A stretch of DNA of 64,000 nt. Source: Paraburkholderia dilworthii. Its GTDB lineage: Bacteria > Pseudomonadota > Gammaproteobacteria > Burkholderiales > Burkholderiaceae. Each line of letters starts with the position of its first letter. Positions within the stretch are counted from its first letter, which is position 1. The position numbers were made by a program, and so were the translations under genes. Positions 47,008-56,824 of the stretch are shown here, one piece after another. A model generated the notes under the pieces. That model was not told the DNA's origin and searched no databases. It worked only from the letters and a program-made list of their open reading frames with translations. The stretch covers positions 45,888-109,887 of the forward strand of contig NZ_AWZT01000022.1 of assembly GCF_000472525.1 (NCBI RefSeq), read 5' to 3'.

Positions 47008-48840
47008 TCAGGCAGTCTTTTGCTTCGCGAGTTCCTCGTCACGTAGCGCGCGGCGCAGAATCTTGCCGACGTTCGTTTGCGGCAGTTCGTCGCGGAACTC
47101 GACGACCTTCGGCACCTTGTACCCTGTGAGATTCTTGCGGCAATGCGCGATCACCTGCTCGGCGGTCAAAGACGGATTGCGCTTCACGACAAACACCTTC
47201 ACGCGTTCGCCCTGCGCGTCGTCGGGCACGCCGATTGCCGCCACCTCGCGCACGTCGGGGTGCGCCGCGATCACGTCCTCGATCTCGTTCGGATAGACGT
47301 TAAAGCCCGACACGAGAATCATGTCCTTCTTCCGGTCGATGAGGCGGATGAAGCCGCGCGAATCCATCACGCCGATGTCGCCGGTGGCAAGCCACCCTTC
47401 GTCGTCAATCACCTTCGCCGTTTCTTCCGGCCGGTTCCAGTAGCCCTTCATGACCTGCGGCCCTTTCACGCACAACTCGCCCGCTTCGCCGATGTTCGCC
47501 CAGCTGCCGTCGTCTTTCCTGAAGCGGACCTGCGTGGAGGGCGCGGGCAGACCGATGGAGCCTTCGAAATCGCGCAAGTTCGAGATGTCGACGGGATTCA
47601 TCGACACGATCGGCGAGCATTCGGTCAAGCCGTAGCCTTCGATAATCGGCTTGCCCGTGACCGCCTTGAAGCGCTCGGCCACCGACCGTTGGGTCGCCAT
47701 GCCGCCCGCCATCGCGAGCTTCAGGTTGGAGAAGTCGCGCTTGCGGAATTCCTCGTTCTCGAGAAACGCGTTGTATAGCGTGTTCACCGCCGTCATGCCG
47801 GTGAATTTTTCGTGGCGGATGATCATCATTACACGCTTCATGTCGCGCGGATTCGCGATCAGGATATTGCGCCCGCCGAGGCCCATGAAGATCAGCGCGT
47901 TCACCGTCAGCGAGTAGATGTGATAGAGCGGCAACGGCGTGAGTACCGTTTCGACCTCGCCGCTCAACTGACCTTCGGCCCACGCCTTCGCCTGTAGCAG
48001 ATTGGCGATGATGTTCCGGTGCGTGAGCATCGCGCCCTTCGCGACGCCGGTTGTTCCGCCGGTGTACTGAAGAAACGCAATGTCATGATGCGTCGGCCGA
48101 ACAAGTGCGAGCGGCCGCGTATATCCGATGGCGAGCGCTTCCAGTAACGGCACGGCGTTCGGGAGGTCATACGCGGGCACCATCTTCTTCACGTGGCGCA
48201 GCATGAAATTGAGCAGACGTCCCTTGAGATTGAGGCCGTCGGCGAGCAGGTCGCCGAGTCCGGTCACGATCACGTTCTGCACCTTGGTGCCCGGCAGCGC
48301 GTCCTGCACCGTCTTCGCAAAGTTCTCGAACACGATGATGGTCTGTGCGCCGCTGTCCTTCAATTGATGCGCGAGTTCGCGCACCGTATAAAGCGGATTC
48401 ACGTTGACCACCACGGAGCCGGCTTTGAGTACGCCAAAGAGCGACACCGGATACTGAAACGTATTCGGCAGCATGATCGCGACGCGCTCGCCCGGCTTCA
48501 CGCCGATGCCTTGCAGATATGCGGCGAATGCGGTCGCCTTGCGGCCGAGTTCGCCGTAGGTCATGCTCGCGCCGACGCTCACGTACGCAACGCGCTCGCG
48601 GAACTGTGCGATGCATTCGTCGAAGAACTGTACGACGGACTCATATTTGTCGACGTCGATTTCATGCGGCACGTCGGCGGGGTACGACGCGTACCAGATG
48701 CCGTCGGTGTTGGGCGCTTGATCGGAGCGTTCGGTTGCGCCGTGCGTCGCCTGAGAAACTGCCGCCTCGTCCGCATGAGCGGCCCCGGTTGCCTGATTCG
48801 CAGCGGCAGGCGAGGGCGAGGCTTGAGTGGGCTGGGTCAT
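47008..48840 (-). CDS. fadD: Long-chain fatty acid-CoA ligase
   Basis: A 610-residue AMP-forming acyl-CoA synthetase that activates fatty acids for beta-oxidation. The ATP-binding motif YTGGTTGVAKGA is at about residues 259-270, EGYGLTECSPIV and GWLATGDIGVMDSRGFI are conserved, and the C-terminal lysine region is KLPQTNVGKILRRAL-like (LPQTNVGKILRRALRDEEL). The N-terminal 45 residues are an Ala/Thr/Gln-rich extension not needed for catalysis and longer than in E. coli FadD. It lies in an operon with FadE, FabG, MaoC and thiolase genes. Confidence 0.95.
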   Translation of the reverse strand: MTQPTQASPSPAAANQATGAAHADEAAVSQATHGATERSDQAPNTDGIWYASYPADVPHEIDVDKYESVVQFFDECIAQFRERVAYVSVGASMTYGELGRKATAFAAYLQGIGVKPGERVAIMLPNTFQYPVSLFGVLKAGSVVVNVNPLYTVRELAHQLKDSGAQTIIVFENFAKTVQDALPGTKVQNVIVTGLGDLLADGLNLKGRLLNFMLRHVKKMVPAYDLPNAVPLLEALAIGYTRPLALVRPTHHDIAFLQYTGGTTGVAKGAMLTHRNIIANLLQAKAWAEGQLSGEVETVLTPLPLYHIYSLTVNALIFMGLGGRNILIANPRDMKRVMMIIRHEKFTGMTAVNTLYNAFLENEEFRKRDFSNLKLAMAGGMATQRSVAERFKAVTGKPIIEGYGLTECSPIVSMNPVDISNLRDFEGSIGLPAPSTQVRFRKDDGSWANIGEAGELCVKGPQVMKGYWNRPEETAKVIDDEGWLATGDIGVMDSRGFIRLIDRKKDMILVSGFNVYPNEIEDVIAAHPDVREVAAIGVPDDAQGERVKVFVVKRNPSLTAEQVIAHCRKNLTGYKVPKVVEFRDELPQTNVGKILRRALRDEELAKQKTA

Positions 48841-48953
48841 CGGTCGTCTCCTGAAGCCGTGGCTTCAACTGTTTTGTGCTGGCCCTCAGCGGTCCAGCAT
48901 CTTGCTGCATGTTTCCGGGCGTTGCTTGCCATCGCTGCATGCTGCCGCGACGT

Positions 48954-50255
48954 TCAGCGCTCGACTATCGCCACCACGCCCTGGCCGCCCGCCGCGCAGA
49001 TCGAAATCAGTCCGCGGGCGGTGCCCGCCGGCTTGTCGAGCTGCACGAGCATCTTTGCAAGGCCTGCGACGATGCGCCCGCCCGTCGCCGCGAACGGATG
49101 GCCGGTCGCCAGCGAGCCGCCGTTCACGTTGAGTTTCGCGCTGTCGATCGAGCCGAGCGGGCCGTCGAGGCCGAGCTGCGTGCGGCAGTATTCGTCATCC
49201 TGCCACGCCGCGAGCGTGCACAACACCTGCGCCGCGAACGCTTCGTGAATCTCGTAGAAATCGAAGTCCTGCAACCTGAGTCCGGCTCGTGCCAGCATCC
49301 GCGGCACTGCGTAAACAGGCGCCATCAGCAGACCTTCTTTCTTGTCGAAAAAGTCGACCGCCGCGGTTTCCGACCAGCTCAGATACGCGAGCACCGGCAG
49401 CCCGCGCCGCGCGGCCCATTCCTCACTCGCGAGCAGCACGGCGGACGCGCCGTCGGTGAGCGGCGTCGAATTGCCCGCGCTCAGCGTGCCGGCGTCACGG
49501 TCGAAGGCGGGCTTCAGCGCGGCGAGCTTGTCGAGCGTGAGGTCCGAGCGCAGATTGTTGTCGCGCGCGAGTCCGCGATACGGCGTCATCAGATCGTTGA
49601 CGAAGCCGCGCGCGTAAGCTTGCTCCAGCTTGCGGTGGCTCTCGTACGCAAGCACGTCCTGCGCTTCTCGCGAGATATTCCAGCGCTTGGCCATCAGTTC
49701 GCAATGCTCGCCCATCGAAAGACCCGTACGCGGCTCGCCGTTGCGCGGAAGGAGCGGCTTGAAGAACATGCCCGGCCGCAGCTTCGCAAGCGCGCCGACG
49801 CGCTGGCCCGCACTCCTGCCGCGATTCGCTTCTAGCAGAATCTTGCGCATCTTTTCGTTCACGCCAATCGGCGCATCCGATGTCGTATCGACACCGCCCG
49901 CGATGCCGACCTCGATCTGCCCCAACGCGATCTTGTTGGCGACGAGTATCGTTGCTTCGAGCCCCGTACCGCAGGCCTGTTGAACATCGTACGCGGGTGT
50001 TTCCTTCGCGAGTGTGGTGGACAGCACGGATTCGCGCGTCAGATTGAAGTCGCGCGAATGCTTAATGACGGCGCCCGCCGCGACTTCGCCGAGACGTTCG
50101 CCGTGCAGGCCATAGCGGTCGATCAGTCCTTGCAGCGTGAACGTCAGCATGTCCTGATTCGACGCGGTTGCATACGCGGTGTTCGAGCGGGCAAACGGAA
50201 TCCGGTTGCCGCCGATAATCGCGACGCGGCGCACGGGTGGCAGCGGGTAGGGCAT
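48954..50255 (-). CDS. fadI: Acetyl-CoA C-acyltransferase (thiolase, FadI-like)
   Basis: A 433-residue thiolase for the last step of beta-oxidation. The nucleophilic Cys95 lies in YDVQQACGTGLEA. The NEAFA-like motif appears as YEIHEAFAAQ, and the second catalytic Cys region is ISICAAGGQGVV. NVNGGSLATGHPFAATGGRI carries the conserved GHP. The length and long loop are nearer FadI-type enzymes than short degradative thiolases. The start at 50255 has AAGGAG 6 bp upstream; an ATG six codons earlier is less likely. It sits between the MaoC and fadD genes. Confidence 0.9.
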   Translation of the reverse strand: MPYPLPPVRRVAIIGGNRIPFARSNTAYATASNQDMLTFTLQGLIDRYGLHGERLGEVAAGAVIKHSRDFNLTRESVLSTTLAKETPAYDVQQACGTGLEATILVANKIALGQIEVGIAGGVDTTSDAPIGVNEKMRKILLEANRGRSAGQRVGALAKLRPGMFFKPLLPRNGEPRTGLSMGEHCELMAKRWNISREAQDVLAYESHRKLEQAYARGFVNDLMTPYRGLARDNNLRSDLTLDKLAALKPAFDRDAGTLSAGNSTPLTDGASAVLLASEEWAARRGLPVLAYLSWSETAAVDFFDKKEGLLMAPVYAVPRMLARAGLRLQDFDFYEIHEAFAAQVLCTLAAWQDDEYCRTQLGLDGPLGSIDSAKLNVNGGSLATGHPFAATGGRIVAGLAKMLVQLDKPAGTARGLISICAAGGQGVVAIVER

Positions 50256-50340
50256 GCCTGGCTCCTTCAGCATGTTGTCTGTTTAGAGGACTTGCGGGCA
50301 TAAACGCGAGTACCGCTATCGGTAAAAACATGCTCGCGGT

Positions 50341-51282
50341 TCATTGCAATCTCCATTGCATGCGGCCGCGCAAATGCGGTTTTTCTCCGGCGATGTCGCG
50401 CACCTCGATATCGCGTTCGATCAACGAAGACGACGCGCTCCACAACGACGCTTCGCCAGGCAGCAGCATCGGCAGCTTGAATTCGGCGCTGAGCGTCGCT
50501 TCGGCAAGCGGTTTGGGCGGTTGCAATGACGATGCCGCGCGCGCGAGCGTCCACATGCCGTGCGATATCGCGCGCGGAAAACCGAATGCCTTCGCAGAGA
50601 GCGCGCTCAGATGGATCGGGTTGTAGTCGCCCGACACGCTCGCGTAATCGCGGCCGAGTTGCGGCGCCAGTTGCCAGCGCGCGATGCGTTGCAACGCCGC
50701 GGTATCGACCTGAAGCGGATCGAGCTGTCCGCCGCTCGCCGCCACGCCGCGTTTCAGATAGACGCTGTCGCCGTCCCACACCGCTTCGCCGCGCCGGTAG
50801 ATGCGCGTATGCAGCAGGAACGCCTGACCTTTGTCGTGACGCAGCAGTGCGCCGAATTCCACTTCGACGCGCAGCAGATCCTTATACGCGAGCGGCCGGC
50901 GCAGGCGCACGTGATTGGCCAGATGCAGCAGACCGACCGCGGGCCACGGAAACGCCGGGTCCGTCAGCATCAGCAGATGCAATGGAAACGCCAACAGATG
51001 CGGATACGTAAGCGGCACGCCATGCTCGGGAATGAAGCCGCACACGCGCGAATAGCGCCATGCCGGCCCTGGATCGAGCGCGACAGCGGGGCGCACGAGG
51101 CGCAACGCGGGCAGCTGCGTGGGGCGTCCGCGTTTGACGATGCCCGACAACGCGCGCGCATAGAGCTTCGCCGGTGTCGGCAAGGTTTCGACGACGACGG
51201 TCCTCGGCCGCACTGCATCATGTGGCGCGAGCTTCGATGCATGGTGCCCGCCGAACGGATCACCGGGTTCATCCATGCTCAT
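50341..51282 (-). CDS. MaoC-like enoyl-CoA hydratase
   Basis: A 313-residue double hotdog protein. The hydratase motif is visible as LGRDYASVSGDYNPIHLSAL with AKAFGFPRAISHGMWTLARA: Asp and His of the (R)-specific hydratase triad with a following Ser/His. The N-terminal half lacks those residues, as in eukaryote-type and long MaoC proteins. It would hydrate trans-2-enoyl-CoA to a 3-hydroxyacyl-CoA. Its start overlaps the fabG stop by ATGA, so the two are translationally coupled and probably catalyse consecutive hydration and oxidation steps. Confidence 0.87.
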   Translation of the reverse strand: MSMDEPGDPFGGHHASKLAPHDAVRPRTVVVETLPTPAKLYARALSGIVKRGRPTQLPALRLVRPAVALDPGPAWRYSRVCGFIPEHGVPLTYPHLLAFPLHLLMLTDPAFPWPAVGLLHLANHVRLRRPLAYKDLLRVEVEFGALLRHDKGQAFLLHTRIYRRGEAVWDGDSVYLKRGVAASGGQLDPLQVDTAALQRIARWQLAPQLGRDYASVSGDYNPIHLSALSAKAFGFPRAISHGMWTLARAASSLQPPKPLAEATLSAEFKLPMLLPGEASLWSASSSLIERDIEVRDIAGEKPHLRGRMQWRLQ

Positions 51283-52721
51283 GCTCCGATCAGGCTTTGT
51301 CCGCACACGCGCACGACCTGGCCGCTGATGCCGGCCGACCCCGGATGTGCGAGCCACGCGATAGTCTGCGCGACGTCGACCGGCAGGCCGCCCTGACTCA
51401 GCGAATTCATGCGGCGACCGGCTTCGCGAAGGGTCAGCGGCATCTTCGCGGTCATCTGCGTTTCGATGAAGCCTGGCGCGACCGCGTTGATCGTGATGCC
51501 GCGGGGGCGCAAGAGCGGCGCCATGCTTTGCACGCGGCCGATCACCCCGGCTTTCGAGGTCGCGTAATTGGTCTGGCCGAGATTGCCCGCAATGCCGCTG
51601 ATCGACGACACGCCGACGATGCGCCCGCCGTCGCGCAGAATGCCCGCCGCGAGCAGCGCGTCGTCGATGCGCTCCTGCGCGCACAGGTTGATGTCGATCA
51701 CGCTTTGCCAGGCTGCGCCGGTCATCTTCGCAATGGTTTTGTCTTTCGTGATGCCGGCGTTGTGCACGACGATGTCTACGCCGTGCTCGTCGAGCGCGGC
51801 GGCGATCTGCGCGGGCGCTTCGGGTGCGGCGATATCGAACGCGAGCGCCGTGCCGTTCAACTGGTGCATGGTGGCGTCAAGCGCGTCGCGCGCGGCCGGA
51901 ATGTCGATGCCGATCACATGCGCGCCTTGCGCCGCAAGCACGCTGGCGATGGCCGCGCCGATGCCGCGCGCCGCACCCGTCACGACCGCGCGCTTGCCCG
52001 CGAGCGGCTGCTTCCAGTCGAAGGGCGACGCGGTGGCGTCAGTCTGCGCTGCGCGCGCCGTGCGGGAGTACGAACCATCGGCGGCGATCCGCACGACCTG
52101 ACCGGACACATAAGCCGAACGCGGCGACAGGAAAAAGCGCAGCGTGGCTTCGATGCAATGCTCGGCGCCTTCGCCGACATACAGCAGGTTCGCGATGATG
52201 CCGCGCCGTGCTTCCTTGCCGAGCGAACGCGTGAGACCTTCCAGCGCGCGTTGCGCGGTCCATTGACGCGGACTCGCGCACGCTTCGGGCGGCCGGCCCA
52301 ACACGATAATGCGCCCGCGTTGCCGAAGCGAGCGCAGCGTGTCGTGAAAGAACGCGTGCAGCGGTTCCATCAGGCTGCTGTCGTCGATACCGCTCGCGTC
52401 GAAGATCAATGCGGCAAGACGCGTGGCCGAGCCGGAATCCGCGGGTTCGAAGCGCCCTGTCATGAGACCGTGGCGATGCGCGAGCGGCATCCACAATCCG
52501 GCGCTTTCGTGCGCGACGCTCGTCACGCCGATGCTCACCACCAGGTCCGCGAGCGAATCGAGCAGATGCGGCTCGCGCCCGGCGCCAATCGCGATCAGTC
52601 CGCCGAACTCGGGCTCGTCGGCGCGATAGCGGCGCAGCACTTCGGGTTTCGGCAGCCCCAGCGAACGCGCAATGCGCGCGCCGAACGGCGAATTGACGAA
52701 GTTCAGGTAAGAGTCGTTCAT
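51279..52721 (-). CDS. fabG: High-molecular-weight 3-oxoacyl reductase FabG (SDR)
   Basis: A 480-residue protein. The C-terminal 245 residues form a short-chain dehydrogenase: GAARGIGAAIASVLAAQGA binds the cofactor, the catalytic Ser is in VSSISGIAGNLGQ, and Tyr/Lys in NYATSKAGVIG, with the closing PGFIETQMTAKMPL. The N-terminal 215 residues are a second, degenerate Rossmann-like domain, the hallmark of FabG4-type long enzymes acting on CoA thioesters. The start at 52721 follows GGAG by about 10 bp. With the coupled MaoC gene it can interconvert 3-hydroxy- and 3-oxoacyl-CoA. Confidence 0.9.
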   Translation of the reverse strand: MNDSYLNFVNSPFGARIARSLGLPKPEVLRRYRADEPEFGGLIAIGAGREPHLLDSLADLVVSIGVTSVAHESAGLWMPLAHRHGLMTGRFEPADSGSATRLAALIFDASGIDDSSLMEPLHAFFHDTLRSLRQRGRIIVLGRPPEACASPRQWTAQRALEGLTRSLGKEARRGIIANLLYVGEGAEHCIEATLRFFLSPRSAYVSGQVVRIAADGSYSRTARAAQTDATASPFDWKQPLAGKRAVVTGAARGIGAAIASVLAAQGAHVIGIDIPAARDALDATMHQLNGTALAFDIAAPEAPAQIAAALDEHGVDIVVHNAGITKDKTIAKMTGAAWQSVIDINLCAQERIDDALLAAGILRDGGRIVGVSSISGIAGNLGQTNYATSKAGVIGRVQSMAPLLRPRGITINAVAPGFIETQMTAKMPLTLREAGRRMNSLSQGGLPVDVAQTIAWLAHPGSAGISGQVVRVCGQSLIGA

Positions 52722-52837
52722 ATTGTTCGTTGCTCCGCTGGACGCGCCCGCACGTCTGTCAGTGTGCACTGAGTTTGGTGCATCGGCGTGCCTCGCAGCG
52801 AGGTTTTTTCATGCGATTGCATGAGCATCCATTGGAA

Positions 52838-55336
52838 TCACAGCGCTGCCTCCATGACGTTTTCGAGCGCGTCCTTGCGTTGTTGCAGATTGACGAGCAT
52901 GCCGAAGTCGGCGGGGAAGTCGTCGACCTTTACGACTTGTGCGGCATAGCGCGCGTAATCGTCGAGCACGTGCCGCTCGTCGGTATCGATCAGGTCTTGT
53001 TGCAGTGCGGCGTCGGCCCATGCGGCGAGTTGGGGGAGGCTTTGCGGCATCGGTTCGAGGCGCCGCTCTTTCACCGCATCGCGCAGCTTCTGCTCGATCT
53101 GCGCGAAGCGCGGATTCAGTTCGAACACGAGTTCGCCACAGCCGAGCGCATCGACGTCCGGGTGCGGCACGTATGAGTCCGATACGAGCCGGTTACGCGC
53201 CGCGCCGGGCGTCTGCATCAGTTCGGCGATCTTCCCGCCAAGGAGGTCGGACGGTTCGCGGTGCGGCAACCCGAACGGGAACGCGAGCCCGCGCACGAGA
53301 CCGGCGGCAACGCGGTTCGGATAGTTCGCGAGCACGCCGTCGAGCGCATGTTGCGCGCGGTACAGCGAATCTTCGACGCCCCAGCGAACGAGCGGCAGAT
53401 CGTCTTCCTGACGGCCTTCGTCCTCGAAACGCTTGAGCGTCGCGGAGATCAGATAGAGCTGCGAGAGCACATCGCCAAGACGCGCCGAGATGCGTTCGCG
53501 GCGTTTCAGATCGCCGCCGAGCACGAACATGGAGACATCCGCGAGCAGCGCGAACACGGTGGCGAGCCGCGTGGCCGCGCGATAGTACGTGTGAAGCGGC
53601 GCATGAGCGGTGCGCGGCCTCGCAATGAACGCGCCGCCGGTCATGCCGTAGACGAAGCTTCGCACCACGTTCGAAAGCGTGAAGCCGACGTGGCCGAAGA
53701 ATGCGTCGTCGAAATCGCGCAGCGCTTTGGCACGGTCCGCTTCGCGCGTCGCGCTTATTTCCTTCAGCACATACGGATGGCAGCGAATCGCGCCCTGGCC
53801 GAAGATGATCAGGCAGCGCGTGAGAATGTTGGCGCCTTCCACGGTGATCGCAATCGGCACCTGCTGATAGGCGCGCGCGAGAAAGTTGGACGGTCCCATG
53901 CAAATGCCCTTGCCGGCGGCGACGTCCATTGCGTCGTTGATCACCATGCGGGCGCGCTCGGTAATGTGGTATTTGGCGATTGCCGAAATCACCGAGGGCT
54001 TTTCGCCGAGATCCACCGCATGCGCGGACAGGCGACGCGCGGCATCCATCACATACAGATTGCCGCCCATGCGGCCGAGCGCTTCCTGCACGCCCTCGAA
54101 TTTGCCGACGGCCGTGCGGAACTGGCGGCGCACTGCGGCGTATGCGCCGGTGCCGCGCACGGCGATCTTGGCCATCCCCACATTCGACGAAGGCAGCGAA
54201 ATCGCGCGGCCCGCCGCGAGACATTCCATCAGCATGCGCCAGCCGTTGCCGACCTGAGCGCGTCCGCCGATCACCCAGTCGAGCGGAATGAAGACGTCCT
54301 TGCCCGAGTTCGGACCGTTCTGGAACACCGCGTTGAGCGGCCAATGACGGCGGCCGATGTTCACGCCAGGATGATCGGTCGGAATCAGCGCACACGTGAT
54401 GCCGGGTTCGTCGCTCGCGCCGAGCAGACGCTCGGGATCGAGCGCGCGAAACGCAAGGCCGAGCACGGTCGCAATCGGCCCGAGCGTGATGTAGCGCTTG
54501 TCCCACGTGACGCGAAAACCGAGCGTCTCGCGGCCTTCGAACATGCCCTTGCACGCGATGCCGACGTCGGGAATCGCGGCGGCGTCCGAGCCGGCGTACG
54601 GACTCGTCAGCGCGAAGCAGGGGATTTCTTCACCGCGCGCGAGGCGCGGCAGATAGTAGTTCTTCTGCTCGTCGGTGCCGTAGTGCATCAGCAGTTCGGC
54701 GGGGCCGAGCGAGTTCGGCACCATCACCGAGACGGCTGCGGCCGAGCAGCGTGTAGCCAGCTTCATGATGACCTGCGAGTGCGCGTATGCGGAGAACTGC
54801 TTGCCGCCGTACTGCTTCGGAATGATCATGCCGAGAAAGCCGCGCTCCTTCACGAACTGCCACGCTTGCGGGGAAAGATCCTGCCACACCATCGTGGTTT
54901 CCCAGTCGTTCGCGAGATCGCACAACTGCTCGCATTCGTTGTCCAGGAAGGCCTGCTCTTCTGCCGTCAATGTCGCGGGGCCGTAGCCGAGCAGCTTGTC
55001 CCAATGCGGGCGTCCGGAGAAGAGCTCAGCGTCCCACCAGACAGTGCCGGCTTCGATCGCGTCGCGCTCGGTCGGCGACATCTCCGGCAGGATCTTGCGG
55101 AACATGTCGAGCACCGGCCTTGCGAGCCAGGCGCGGCGCAACGGCTTGAGCGCGAGCACGAGGGCTGGGAGCACAAGTACGATCGCAAGCAGCGTAGTTC
55201 CGGCCGCGCCCGCCGCTCCGCTCATGCGTGCGGCCGCGACCCAGACGATCATGAAGGCAAGCCACCAGAGCGCGCGCGCCTGAACGTACACGAGTGCGAG
55301 AGCGCCGACGACCAGCAGCAGGATGAACCACGACAT
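52838..55336 (-). CDS. fadE: Acyl-CoA dehydrogenase FadE
   Basis: An 832-residue membrane-associated acyl-CoA dehydrogenase for the first beta-oxidation step. The N-terminus has two hydrophobic segments (WFILLLVVGALALVYVQARA, WWLAFMIVWVAAARM). The dehydrogenase domain includes KERGFLGMIIPKQYGG, PNSLGPAELLMHYGT, CFALTSPYAGSDAA and VTWDKRYITLGPIATVLGLA, and a DUF1974-type C-terminal domain follows. Length is close to E. coli FadE (814). It is the second gene after the TetR regulator and would be repressed when fatty acids are absent. Confidence 0.94.
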   Translation of the reverse strand: MSWFILLLVVGALALVYVQARALWWLAFMIVWVAAARMSGAAGAAGTTLLAIVLVLPALVLALKPLRRAWLARPVLDMFRKILPEMSPTERDAIEAGTVWWDAELFSGRPHWDKLLGYGPATLTAEEQAFLDNECEQLCDLANDWETTMVWQDLSPQAWQFVKERGFLGMIIPKQYGGKQFSAYAHSQVIMKLATRCSAAAVSVMVPNSLGPAELLMHYGTDEQKNYYLPRLARGEEIPCFALTSPYAGSDAAAIPDVGIACKGMFEGRETLGFRVTWDKRYITLGPIATVLGLAFRALDPERLLGASDEPGITCALIPTDHPGVNIGRRHWPLNAVFQNGPNSGKDVFIPLDWVIGGRAQVGNGWRMLMECLAAGRAISLPSSNVGMAKIAVRGTGAYAAVRRQFRTAVGKFEGVQEALGRMGGNLYVMDAARRLSAHAVDLGEKPSVISAIAKYHITERARMVINDAMDVAAGKGICMGPSNFLARAYQQVPIAITVEGANILTRCLIIFGQGAIRCHPYVLKEISATREADRAKALRDFDDAFFGHVGFTLSNVVRSFVYGMTGGAFIARPRTAHAPLHTYYRAATRLATVFALLADVSMFVLGGDLKRRERISARLGDVLSQLYLISATLKRFEDEGRQEDDLPLVRWGVEDSLYRAQHALDGVLANYPNRVAAGLVRGLAFPFGLPHREPSDLLGGKIAELMQTPGAARNRLVSDSYVPHPDVDALGCGELVFELNPRFAQIEQKLRDAVKERRLEPMPQSLPQLAAWADAALQQDLIDTDERHVLDDYARYAAQVVKVDDFPADFGMLVNLQQRKDALENVMEAAL

Positions 55337-55480
55337 GACGTTTCCTCCCTGTTTCTATGGTGCGCGTGAACGCATCCACGGCGCGTGGACGGTTCGTGTT
55401 TTTTATCGATGTGCGCGAGCGGCTCGCCTGTATTCGGCGTAACGCCTGCACTTGTGCAACGGTCGTTGCGGGTGCCGCTT

Positions 55481-56422
55481 TTACGTCGCGCCGTACAACG
55501 CCCGCTGGAACGAACAGGCTTCGAGCGCGCCGCCGCGATGCTCGCCGTCGAGGCCGGAAGATTCCGATGAAGCAGGCGAAGCAGACGTGCCCGACGAAAA
55601 CGCTGAATCCGCCCCCGATGCCGACGCTAGCGAGCCCGAGCCGCCATCGCCATGCGCTTTATCCGCCGCATCCCCCGCACTCTGCCCGCTGCCGTCGATA
55701 ACATTGCCCGCGCCTGTATCGTCTGCGTCGCCGAGCACGGCAGCGAACATCGCCAGTTGCGACGCATCCGGCAGCGGCGCCTTCAGCGCGGCGACCATCA
55801 GCGACGCGAGGCGTGCGATCAGTTGCAGATCGTTCATCGACTTGCCTTGCGAGAACTCGGAGATCAGGCTGTCCGTATCGGCGCCCGCGAGCACGCCCGA
55901 CAGCGCGCCGATGGCAAAGTGCAGCCGCCAGCCCAGTTCCTCGCGCGGCAAATGCGGCAGCGCGCGCTGGAACGCATCGAAAAAGCGCACCGCCACCGAC
56001 GCATAGTGCCCATTCAGAAAGTCGCGAATGAACGCGGACGGGTCCGTATAGGCGCGGCCGAGCAAACGCAGGAACGCCTTGCCGCCGACGCGTGGATCGC
56101 GCGAAAGCCGCAGCGCCGGAATAAACATCGCGCCGAGCACATGCTCGCAGGTCAAACGCTCGCCGAGCATCTGGTCGAAGCGATCGAGCAGCTTCACGCG
56201 CTCCTGGTTGAGCCGGTCGAGCCGGCGCGACAGCATCGAGTGAATCAGCGATTCCTTGCTGCCGAAGTGATAGTTGACCGCTGCAAGATTGACTTCGGCG
56301 CGCGAAGTAATCTGGCGCAGCGACATGGCCTCATAGCCGCAATCGATGAAGAGCGTTTCAGCGGCGTCGAGGATGCGTGACTTCGTATCGCCGGCGTGCC
56401 GGCTTGTTGTGCGACCTGCCAT
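55481..56422 (-). CDS. TetR-family regulator of the fatty-acid degradation operon
   Basis: A 313-residue repressor, long for TetR. The N-terminal helix-turn-helix (SRILDAAETLFIDCGYEAMS, LRQITSRAEVNLAAVNYHFG, SKESLIHSMLSRRLD) is standard. The ligand domain (FIPALRLSRDPRVGGKAFLR, HLPREELGWRLHFAIGALSG) resembles CecR/TetR_C-type regulators. The last 70 residues are Ser/Gly/Ala/Asp-rich. The start at 56422 has GGAGA upstream; the longer frame covers the operator. It heads the fad operon and a perfect palindrome lies 44 bp upstream, so autoregulation with an acyl-CoA ligand is likely. Confidence 0.9.
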   Translation of the reverse strand: MAGRTTSRHAGDTKSRILDAAETLFIDCGYEAMSLRQITSRAEVNLAAVNYHFGSKESLIHSMLSRRLDRLNQERVKLLDRFDQMLGERLTCEHVLGAMFIPALRLSRDPRVGGKAFLRLLGRAYTDPSAFIRDFLNGHYASVAVRFFDAFQRALPHLPREELGWRLHFAIGALSGVLAGADTDSLISEFSQGKSMNDLQLIARLASLMVAALKAPLPDASQLAMFAAVLGDADDTGAGNVIDGSGQSAGDAADKAHGDGGSGSLASASGADSAFSSGTSASPASSESSGLDGEHRGGALEACSFQRALYGAT

Positions 56423-56465
56423 GTTGCGTCTCCAGTTGCCGGGCGCCCGGCCCGCAAACAGGCGA

Positions 56466-56483
56466 TTCAAATGTGTATTTGAA
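56466..56483. promoter_or_regulatory. Palindromic operator before the TetR-fadE operon
   Basis: TTCAAAT-GTGT-ATTTGAA is a perfect 7+4+7 inverted repeat in the leader or promoter region of the TetR gene. Its symmetry, size and place are those of a TetR-family operator. Confidence 0.78.
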
Positions 56484-56656
56484 ACAGCCGTTTTTTTAGG
56501 ATAAGAAGGATGATGAATCTGAGCAAGGGTTGGCTGTCGATTAACTCCTCTAGAAGACATCGCGATTGCATGCGCGCCTTGCATTCACGTCTTGCATGCG
56601 CGTTTCACATGCGCTTTGCACACGTCTCGCACATGTTTTCGCGCGCGCAAATAAAA

Positions 56657-56684
56657 AGGCCGTTCCGACGAATCGGAACGGCCT
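56657..56684 (-). terminator. Rho-independent terminator of the MFS gene
   Basis: AGGCCGTTCCG pairs with CGGAACGGCCT around ACGAAT, a perfect 11-bp stem. On the minus strand it is followed by a T-run (AAAAA at 56653-56657 on the plus strand), 140 bp after the transporter stop. Confidence 0.85.
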
Positions 56685-56824
56685 CGTATGAATGAGTAAC
56701 CGGGTTGGCCTGCGCTCGCGCGCTATGTGCTGCGGCACAGGCTGCGTGCCGTGGCGGTTCGAGCCGCCTGTTCGTCTATTGTGCCCGATAACCGCGCGGC
56801 GAAATAGCTGTTTGGTACGAACGC

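Noticed and set aside
53261..55369. A 702-codon plus-strand open frame
   Set aside because: Antisense to fadE, whose family motifs are unmistakable.
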